Below, one piece after another: positions 26,221 to 31,136 of a DNA stretch of 31,136 nucleotides. The stretch's first letter is position 1. Every line of letters starts with the position of its first letter. Source of the DNA: an uncultured Lachnospiraceae bacterium (GTDB lineage: Bacteria; Bacillota; Clostridia; Lachnospirales; Lachnospiraceae); the NCBI GenBank assembly GCA_900544445.1, contig UQVK01000037.1:1-31136 (forward strand), written 5' to 3'. The notes below the pieces were generated by a model. The model was not told the DNA's origin. It saw only the letters and a list, made by a program, of their open reading frames with translations, and searched no databases. The position numbers and the translations under genes were made by a program.

Positions 26221-26246
26221 GGGGCGGCCGCAGGGCCGCCCCTTTT
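26221..26246 (+). terminator. Strong rho-independent terminator of the two-component/PepSY operon
   Basis: GGGGCGGC and GCCGCCCC arms (26221-26228, 26235-26242) are followed by TTTT, 31 bases after the PepSY stop. The remaining bases to 26454 hold no supportable gene. A GC palindrome (GGCGGCGCCGCC) followed by TTTTT near 26422-26438 may be a second weak terminator. Confidence 0.85.
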
Positions 26247-26454
26247 GCGGCTGTCCGGGCCGTCTGGCTTCCGTACGCTCCCAACCGCATGCCATTCTTT
26301 TTTCCTCATTCTGCCTTTTCTCTTTCATTTTTCTGCATCATCCCGCAATTTCCCCGTTCATTTTGCAGGATTTCCTTCATTTCCCACAATCTCCCGCTTC
26401 AAAAAACGGGTCAGCGGATCGGCGGCGCCGCCTTTTTCCGGTTCTGAATCTCCC

Positions 26455-26925
26455 TCACAGAATCACTTCCATCCCGATCTTCTGCGGCTTCAGCCCGCAG
26501 GCTTCATAAAATTTCATCGCCTTTTCATTGCAGCACCACACATTCAGCGTCACGTTATAACAGCCCTGCTCTCTCGCAAAGGCGAGCACGCTGTCATAGA
26601 GCGCCCTTCCGATATGCTGTCCGCGCAGATTCTCATCCACACACAGATCGTCGATATAGATCGTTTTAATATCCGTCATGATGTTGTGATTCTGATACTG
26701 CTGAAAGATACAGAAAGCGTATCCGAGCACCTCATCCTTTTCATCCACCGCCACGAAAATCGGCCGCAGATCGTCATGAATCAGCTTCTTCAGCTGTTCG
26801 TCCGTATATTTCTTCTGATCGTACCGGAACAGATCCGGCCTCCCGTCATGATGCACCTTTTCCACCTGCATCAGAAGCTCGTCTATCCGTTCCATATCTT
26901 TTTCCTGTGCTCTTCTTACTTTCAT
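26455..26925 (-). CDS. GNAT family N-acetyltransferase
   Basis: A 156-residue acetyltransferase that would transfer an acetyl group from acetyl-CoA to an unknown amine. The N-terminal MKVRRAQEKDMERI begins the fold. The acetyl-CoA loop is visible as DDLCVDENLRGQHIGRALYD, and the C-terminal NEKAMKFYEACGLKPQ is typical. ATG 26925 was chosen because it starts the fold and has AGGAG ten bases upstream, overlapping the TAG stop of the HTH gene. An in-frame extension upstream would overlap that gene. It therefore looks like the third gene of the DUF3990/HTH operon. Whether it belongs functionally to that module, for instance by modifying one of its products, or is a bystander cannot be said. Confidence 0.9.
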   Translation of the reverse strand: MKVRRAQEKDMERIDELLMQVEKVHHDGRPDLFRYDQKKYTDEQLKKLIHDDLRPIFVAVDEKDEVLGYAFCIFQQYQNHNIMTDIKTIYIDDLCVDENLRGQHIGRALYDSVLAFAREQGCYNVTLNVWCCNEKAMKFYEACGLKPQKIGMEVIL

Positions 26926-26938
26926 TTTCAATCTTCTC

Positions 26939-27580
26939 CTATATTTCCAGCAGGTCTTCACTTCCGCATCCCAGCACACGGCCGAGCCTTGCCACACTGA
27001 GGGCCTGCGCGCTGTTTATATTTCTTTGCCGCTGTTCCCAAAGCTGTATCTGTCTTACCGGAACGCCTGACAATTCCGCCAGCTCCCTCTGGGAAAGCCC
27101 TCTGCTGAGGCGGATCCGTTTCAGATTTGTCTGAGTATAACAGGCTTTCATCCGCTCTTCCATCTCATCCACAAACTGCATGATATCCATCTCATGAAAC
27201 GCAGGATACATCAAAAGGACATCCCTGACCGGAACCGCCCTGTGAATCCGCTGAAAGCTCTTCGACGTATACCACTGGTAAAAAGCCAGCGCCCAGCCAG
27301 CCCAATACTCCGGCGACTTATCCAGATACATCTCATCCGGGATTTCCTCCCTTACAAGACCGCTTTTACAGATGATCTCCTTTACCAGCTCACATCCCGT
27401 TTTTCCGGCCACATAGGCGGGATTTCCGTGCTCGATCTGCTCTGCCACATCAGAAACCAGAAACATACTGAAAAAATCATCCGCATCGAAACCGTAGGAG
27501 TTCACCGCGAAATCCAGCATATCTCCCATAATCTTTTGCGCGGAGTCAAGATAGTCCGCATCGTAAGCGTAAATCCTCAT
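26939..27580 (-). CDS. XRE-type HTH protein, probable antitoxin of the DUF3990 module
   Basis: A 213-residue two-domain protein. The N-terminal ~140 residues (DFAVNSYGFDADDFFSMFLVSDVAEQIEHGNP, then KTGCELVKEI) form a helical domain of a type found beside DUF3990 genes; I cannot name it with certainty. The C-terminal ~60 residues are a clear HTH_3 (TNLKRIRLSRGLSQRELAELSGVPVRQIQLWEQ). Its start overlaps the end of the DUF3990 gene by 35 bases and has GAAGGA upstream, giving tight coupling. The 24-bp palindrome overlapping the operon promoter is a natural binding site for it, so it probably represses the operon and neutralises the partner protein. Confidence 0.85.
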   Translation of the reverse strand: MRIYAYDADYLDSAQKIMGDMLDFAVNSYGFDADDFFSMFLVSDVAEQIEHGNPAYVAGKTGCELVKEIICKSGLVREEIPDEMYLDKSPEYWAGWALAFYQWYTSKSFQRIHRAVPVRDVLLMYPAFHEMDIMQFVDEMEERMKACYTQTNLKRIRLSRGLSQRELAELSGVPVRQIQLWEQRQRNINSAQALSVARLGRVLGCGSEDLLEI

Positions 27581-28235
27581 TCTTCATTCCTTCTCTCATA
27601 ATATCCAGAATAAACAGCTCGTTGATCTGTGTTGCTTTCTCTCTTTTCTTTCGATATTCTCTTCTGGCCTCACGTTCCCGTTCCAGCTTTTTCCCATAGT
27701 ATTCTTCCGCGCTGACAAATTCACTTCCGAGATAACGAATTTCTTCAAAGGCCCTCCGGCTCTTCAGCACAATCTGTTCCCCCAGCTTTCCCAGGCGCAT
27801 GGCTTCGGAAAGCTTCTGCAGGGAAATCGTCCCCGCAACGAAATCCTGTGCAAACGCAAAATAGGAATCGTCGGCCCGATAGCCGACAATTACGTCATAT
27901 CCGGAAATATCGGGGAGAAAATTATCATGAATATACCTTTTGGCTTCTTCAGAGATACTTCCTCTCTGCCAGTACGTCCTGTTATCTGCCAGCAAAGCAA
28001 GCCAATTCAGAATATGATAATCCGGAGAATTCAGATTAAGAATCTCCATCTTATCCAGTTCCATTTCATATTTGTTGGTATAGCCGTTCCTTCCCTTCGC
28101 GCATGCCCATTCTCTTGCCAGTTCTATTTCTTCCGTACAATAAAATCCTCTTCCGTAGTCATTGGCTCTTGCGCCCTTTCCATATTCCGGCTTTTCCACA
28201 ATAACTTCCGAACCATGGTATAAAATTTTTTTCAC
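27546..28235 (-). CDS. DUF3990 protein, probable ADP-ribosyltransferase-like toxin
   Basis: A 229-residue protein. The DUF3990 pattern is clear: ILYHGS (H7), KPEYGKGARANDYGRGFYCTEE (Y32 region), AREWA, LNWLALLADNR, YDVIVGYRADDSYF, and GEQIVLKS (E153/Q154) as a possible third catalytic position. DUF3990 is, as I recall, related to ADP-ribosyltransferases. A basic coiled tail (about 185-210) follows. The start is GTG at 28235 with GGAGG five bases upstream; an ATG 12 bases earlier is part of that site and less likely. It is the first gene of an operon with an HTH protein and a GNAT enzyme, driven by a palindrome-containing promoter. A toxin role is inferred from this arrangement. The target is unknown. 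Confidence 0.82.
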   Translation of the reverse strand: MKKILYHGSEVIVEKPEYGKGARANDYGRGFYCTEEIELAREWACAKGRNGYTNKYEMELDKMEILNLNSPDYHILNWLALLADNRTYWQRGSISEEAKRYIHDNFLPDISGYDVIVGYRADDSYFAFAQDFVAGTISLQKLSEAMRLGKLGEQIVLKSRRAFEEIRYLGSEFVSAEEYYGKKLEREREARREYRKKREKATQINELFILDIMREGMKNEDLRLRCGLS

Positions 28236-28283
28236 TTCTACCTCCATGCCGAAGCATTTACACTCCTCACCTTTTCACTTTTC

Positions 28284-28312
28284 ATTATATCGCTTCAGCG
28301 ATATAATAACAA
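28284..28312 (-). promoter_or_regulatory. Promoter with perfect palindromic operator of the DUF3990/HTH operon
   Basis: On the minus strand, TTGTTA (28312-28307) and TATAAT (28289-28284) are 17 bases apart. A perfect palindrome with 11-base arms (28284-28294 and 28297-28307) covers the whole spacer and the -10, so a bound HTH dimer would exclude RNA polymerase. This is typical of autoregulated toxin-antitoxin operons. Confidence 0.8.
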
Positions 28313-28338
28313 CCCGTTTTCTGCCATATCCGGCGGTC

Positions 28339-28367
28339 TGGAAAAATACGGAGGTCCATGGTAGAAT
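28339..28367 (+). promoter_or_regulatory. Putative promoter of the AEC permease gene
   Basis: TGGAAA (28339-28344) and TAGAAT (28362-28367) are separated by 17 bases, about 48 bases before the permease ATG. The -35 match is moderate. Confidence 0.45.
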
Positions 28368-28414
28368 AAAAGCCGGACGTTTCAATATGATTCTGTTCTG
28401 AAAGGGTGATTGCT

Positions 28415-29359
28415 ATGGAAAATCTGATTTTCAGTCTGAATGCGACAGTGCCCGTTTTTCTGATGATGCTTCTCGGCATGCTGTTTCGAAAGCTGGGCTG
28501 GATAGACGAGGCCTTCGCCTCAAAAATGAATCAGTTCGTGTTTCTCGTGCCGCTGCCCGTGCTGGTCTTTCACGATCTGGCGGCCGCAGATATCGGGGAT
28601 GTGTGGAATTTTCGCTTCGTGGCCTTCTGCTTTCTCGTCACCGCGGCGAGCATTGCCATCTGCGCCGCTCTCTCCTGTTTTCTGAAAGAAAAGGCGCAGC
28701 GGGGAGAATTCATCCAGGCCTCCTACCGGAGCAGCGCGGCCCTGCTGGGCATTGCGCTGACCACGAATATTTATGGGGACGCAGGGCTGGTGCCGCTGAT
28801 GATCATCGGCAGCGTGCCTCTGTATAACATCATGGCCGTCGTGGTCCTCTCCCTCACCTCTCCCGCCAAAGACGCCCCCAAAAAGGGACTCTGGAAGAGC
28901 ACGCTGAAGGGAATCATCACCAATCCCATCATACTGGGCATTGCGGCAGGCCTTCTCTGGTCCGTCCTCCGCCTTCCCTTTCCTCCCATTCTGGAAAAAA
29001 CGGTTTCCAGCCTGGGCGATCTGGCCGCCCCGCTCGGGCTCATCGCCATGGGCGCCACCTTCCGGCTGGACAAGGCGGTGGGGCAGGCGAAACCCGCCGT
29101 CACCGCATCCCTCATTAAGCTTGTGGGCTTCTGCGTCCTCTTTCTTCCCCTCGCTGTCCGAATGGGCTTCCGGGAGGAAGAACTTGTCGCCATCCTCATC
29201 ATGCTCGGCTCCGCCACCACGGTGAGCTGCTATGTGATGGCAAAAAACATGGGCCATGAAGGCACGCTCACTTCCAGCGCCGTCATGCTTACCACCCTGT
29301 TTTCCGCCTTCACCATCACCGGATGGCTGTTTTTACTGAAGAGCCTGGGCCTGCTGTGA
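28415..29359 (+). CDS. AEC family transporter (auxin efflux carrier-like permease)
   Basis: A 314-residue inner-membrane permease of the Mem_trans/AEC family with about ten helices. It opens with ATVPVFLMMLLGMLFRKLGWI, contains RSSAALLGIALTTNIYG and NPIILGIAAGLLW in the middle, and has LGDLAAPLGLIAMGATF and LGSATTVSCYVMAKNMG near the end, all typical. Bacterial members export or import organic acids such as malate or malonate, but the substrate here is unknown. The start at ATG 28415 has AGGGTGAT six bases upstream; a GTG nine bases earlier is possible but lacks such a site. It is transcribed alone, with a terminator behind it. Confidence 0.9.
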   Translation: MENLIFSLNATVPVFLMMLLGMLFRKLGWIDEAFASKMNQFVFLVPLPVLVFHDLAAADIGDVWNFRFVAFCFLVTAASIAICAALSCFLKEKAQRGEFIQASYRSSAALLGIALTTNIYGDAGLVPLMIIGSVPLYNIMAVVVLSLTSPAKDAPKKGLWKSTLKGIITNPIILGIAAGLLWSVLRLPFPPILEKTVSSLGDLAAPLGLIAMGATFRLDKAVGQAKPAVTASLIKLVGFCVLFLPLAVRMGFREEELVAILIMLGSATTVSCYVMAKNMGHEGTLTSSAVMLTTLFSAFTITGWLFLLKSLGLL

Positions 29360-29374
29360 CGGGAGGATAGATCC

Positions 29375-29392
29375 CGGCGGATGCGCCGTTTT
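29375..29392 (+). terminator. Short GC-rich terminator after the AEC gene
   Basis: The CGGCG/CGCCG stem (29375-29379, 29384-29388) has a four-base loop and is followed by TTTT, lying between converging genes. A 12-base direct repeat (TTCACGGCTGCT at 29391 and 29435) follows and overlaps the exonuclease stop. Confidence 0.55.
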
Positions 29393-29435
29393 CACGGCTG
29401 CTCTGCGATCGGAACTTTCTGCCTCTGATGCCGGT

Positions 29436-30167
29436 TCACGGCTGCTGGCCTGCCAGAAGCTTTTCAATCAGGCCGGAGGCCTGACTTTTGGTGAGCTTCT
29501 TCACATCCCAGGTCACGGTCACATTTTTCTGCACAGCCAGCCGGGAAATGAAGCCGATCTGCTTCGGTGTGGCCGGAGCATCCGCCGCGCCGGCAGCTCC
29601 CTGTCCCATCGTTCCGGAAGAGACAGACAATGCCGTCGGCTGAAAAAGCTGCGGCTGAAAGTTTTCATAATAATGGGCCAGCGTCTGATACAGCTTCGCC
29701 GTTGCCAGCGCGTCGTGATAGGCCCGGTGAGCGGAACTGTTCACGATGGAATACCGGGTGCAGAGCGCTTCCAGACTGTTGGACTGCCTGCCCTTATGTA
29801 CGCTTCTGGCGATTTTCAGCGTATCGATCCCCTGCTTTTCGAAGGAAAGGCCGAACAGCTTCGCCTGATTTCTGACAAATCCGTAGTCAAAGGGAAGGTT
29901 GTGGCCGATGAGCACTTCGTCCCCGCAGAAATCCAGAAAAGCGGGAATCACCTTCTCCTTCGGTGCCGCGTCCTGAAGCATCTCATTGGTGATTCCGGTG
30001 ATCTCCGTGATCCGCTCCGACACCGGCTCTGACGGCTTCACGAAGGTGATAAACCGGTCGCATACCTTTCCGTCATGCACCTTCAGCGCTCCGATCTCGA
30101 TGATCTCATCCGACTCCGGGCTCAGGCCCGTCGTCTCCACATCAAATGCCAGATATGATTTCAACAT
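29436..30167 (-). CDS. DEDDh 3'-5' exonuclease, DNA polymerase III epsilon-like
   Basis: A 243-residue exonuclease that would remove nucleotides from 3' ends. The DEDDh residues are visible: D9 and E11 in FDVETTG, D94 in GHNLPFDYGF, and H147...D152 in AHRAYHDA. The catalytic domain covers about 1-175. A Gly/Ala linker leads to a small C-terminal helical module (PKQIGFISRLAVQKN...LTKSQASGLIEKLLAG, about 202-243) seen at the ends of several DNA-related proteins and perhaps nucleic-acid-binding. ATG 30167 is preceded by AAGGA nine bases upstream; a TTG 33 bases earlier is unlikely. It follows the amidohydrolase gene by 40 bases, probably in one transcript. It is not the housekeeping PolC exonuclease, and a repair or processing role is likely. 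Confidence 0.92.
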   Translation of the reverse strand: MLKSYLAFDVETTGLSPESDEIIEIGALKVHDGKVCDRFITFVKPSEPVSERITEITGITNEMLQDAAPKEKVIPAFLDFCGDEVLIGHNLPFDYGFVRNQAKLFGLSFEKQGIDTLKIARSVHKGRQSNSLEALCTRYSIVNSSAHRAYHDALATAKLYQTLAHYYENFQPQLFQPTALSVSSGTMGQGAAGAADAPATPKQIGFISRLAVQKNVTVTWDVKKLTKSQASGLIEKLLAGQQP

Positions 30168-30207
30168 TTCCGTTTTTCCTTTTCCATTTCTTACGTACAA
30201 TATTTGC

Positions 30208-31035
30208 CTACAGGGCTTCCGGCATCAGCCTCAGCAGCCGTTTCGCATTTCCTGAGAAAATCAGCCGCCGGTCCTCTTCTCCGATATGTTCTCCCAGCAC
30301 CGCATGCACATACATCCCCGGATTGGTGATGGGATAATCCGTCCCGAACAGGAACTTCCCCGCTCCTGCCCTGCGGATCCCTTCCCGCACAAGGCCGTAG
30401 CGGAACAGCCCCGTGCCGGACAGATCCAGATATGCATTTTCATACTTTTCCAGACGCTGCAGATGCTTCAGAAAATGCTCCCGTTCTCCCGGATGGGCCG
30501 CCACGAAGGTGACGGCGGGATTTTCCGCGATCATGGCTTCCATCTGCTCCTGCTGCTCCGTCATCGTGTGGTAGCACACCACCATACCGTATTCTCCCGC
30601 CAAGGCAAGGATCTCCCGCAGCCCCGGACTGGCGAAATCCATTCCCGTCTCCGCCCAGCCGTGCATGTAGGGAACCAGCTCACCGATCAGGCGAAAACCC
30701 TTCTGATGCATCCATTCCACCGTTTCCAGCGATTCCTTCACGAACGCGGGGTGAATGTGAAAACCGGGCGTATAGAAATCCCCGTATTTTTCCTTCACCT
30801 GAAGCGCCCGTTCATTCAACAGGCGGAGCTGTTCAAAGCCCCTCCCCGGATCAAAGGGCTCCCGGCTTAAGACCGAACCGCAGACATGACAGATCCCCGC
30901 CCGCCGCAGATCCTTTGCCGCCTCGTCGGGCGTCAGGGAGAAGTCTTCCCGGTACATGCAGAAATTCTCCTCCTCGGACAGATAGGGATGTACATGAAAA
31001 TCAATGATTTCGTAATCCGCTTCTCTTTCCCGCAT
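30208..31035 (-). CDS. Amidohydrolase family 2 metal-dependent hydrolase
   Basis: A 275-residue TIM-barrel hydrolase or decarboxylase of the amidohydrolase_2 type. Metal-ligand motifs are HVH (H14, H16) in IIDFHVHPYL, GFHIHP in the middle, AAHPGE near 180, and the late aspartate in FLFGTDYPITNPG, followed by the IFSGNAKRLL closing motif. Such enzymes hydrolyse or decarboxylate small carbonyl compounds; the substrate is unknown. The start ATG follows AAGGGAGAGAA. It is followed by the exonuclease gene on the same strand. Confidence 0.88.
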   Translation of the reverse strand: MREREADYEIIDFHVHPYLSEEENFCMYREDFSLTPDEAAKDLRRAGICHVCGSVLSREPFDPGRGFEQLRLLNERALQVKEKYGDFYTPGFHIHPAFVKESLETVEWMHQKGFRLIGELVPYMHGWAETGMDFASPGLREILALAGEYGMVVCYHTMTEQQEQMEAMIAENPAVTFVAAHPGEREHFLKHLQRLEKYENAYLDLSGTGLFRYGLVREGIRRAGAGKFLFGTDYPITNPGMYVHAVLGEHIGEEDRRLIFSGNAKRLLRLMPEAL

Positions 31036-31062
31036 TTCTCTCCCTTCATTCTTTTCAGTTTA

Positions 31063-31105
31063 GGCGATTGTTAAATCGCCAAACCCATCGATTTTACTGG
31101 GTTTT
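31063..31105. repeat. Two adjacent small hairpins upstream of the amidohydrolase gene
   Basis: GGCGATT/AATCGCC (31063-31069, 31074-31080) and AAACCCA/TGGGTTT (31081-31087, 31098-31104) abut each other. They may form the leader of the amidohydrolase transcript or a terminator for DNA beyond the window. Nothing else is seen to the end of the window. Confidence 0.4.
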
Positions 31106-31136
31106 CTTACATCTTCTATATAAATTTTCTCTCCGC

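Noticed and set aside
29391..29446. 12-bp direct repeat TTCACGGCTGCT with 44-bp offset
   Set aside because: Short, only two copies, and next to a terminator; no sign of an attachment site or mobile element.
1..31136. CRISPR arrays, tRNA/rRNA genes, transposases or prophage
   Set aside because: No regularly spaced repeats, RNA-gene signatures or mobile-element proteins were recognised on either strand.

Overview
The window looks like chromosomal DNA from a gut-type Firmicute, most likely Lachnospiraceae (inference). The support is strong AGGAGG-type ribosome binding sites, sigma-A-like promoters, CUT1 sugar importers with LplB/LplC-type permeases and no local ATPase, YesM/YesN-type two-component systems, and lipoproteins with lipoboxes. 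No rRNA, tRNA, CRISPR array or transposase was seen.

Region 1 (about 150-16840, minus strand) is a polysaccharide-utilisation locus transcribed right to left. Its order is a GH88 unsaturated glucuronyl hydrolase, a giant heparinase II/III-like lyase fused to a beta-helix, a DUF5054 (GH38-like) protein split by a frameshift, two importer permeases, a DUF3502-type solute-binding lipoprotein, a YesM-type histidine kinase, a YesN-type AraC response regulator, and a GH2 glycosidase with a terminator after it. None of the four enzymes has a signal peptide, so uronic-acid-containing oligosaccharides are probably imported first and cut inside the cell. Two promoters, ahead of GH88 and ahead of the permeases, carry the same operator: two TTGTGnCC boxes exactly 21 bp apart, the nearer one exactly 31 bp from TATAAT. 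This suggests co-activation by the locus's own AraC-type regulator. A uroporphyrinogen-decarboxylase-family gene diverges from the GH88 promoter.

Region 2 (18.0-22.9 kb) holds membrane transport genes: an ABC exporter whose permease is broken at a homopolymer, a MATE transporter lacking its first helix, and a TraX-family membrane protein interrupted in frame by a roughly 100-bp structured palindromic element.

Region 3 (22.9-26.25 kb, plus strand) is an OmpR-type regulator, its sensor kinase, and a three-repeat PepSY lipoprotein. The lipoprotein gene has a PhoB/OmpR-like tandem box in front of it and a strong terminator behind it.

Region 4 (26.45-28.3 kb, minus strand) is a compact operon of a DUF3990 protein (probable ADP-ribosyltransferase-like toxin), an XRE-type HTH protein (probable antitoxin) and a GNAT acetyltransferase. 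It is driven by a promoter overlapping a perfect palindrome. The window ends with an AEC-family permease (plus) and an amidohydrolase/DEDDh-exonuclease pair (minus).

Three separate lesions (DUF5054, ABC permease, MATE) mean that either real gene decay or assembly indels must be considered.
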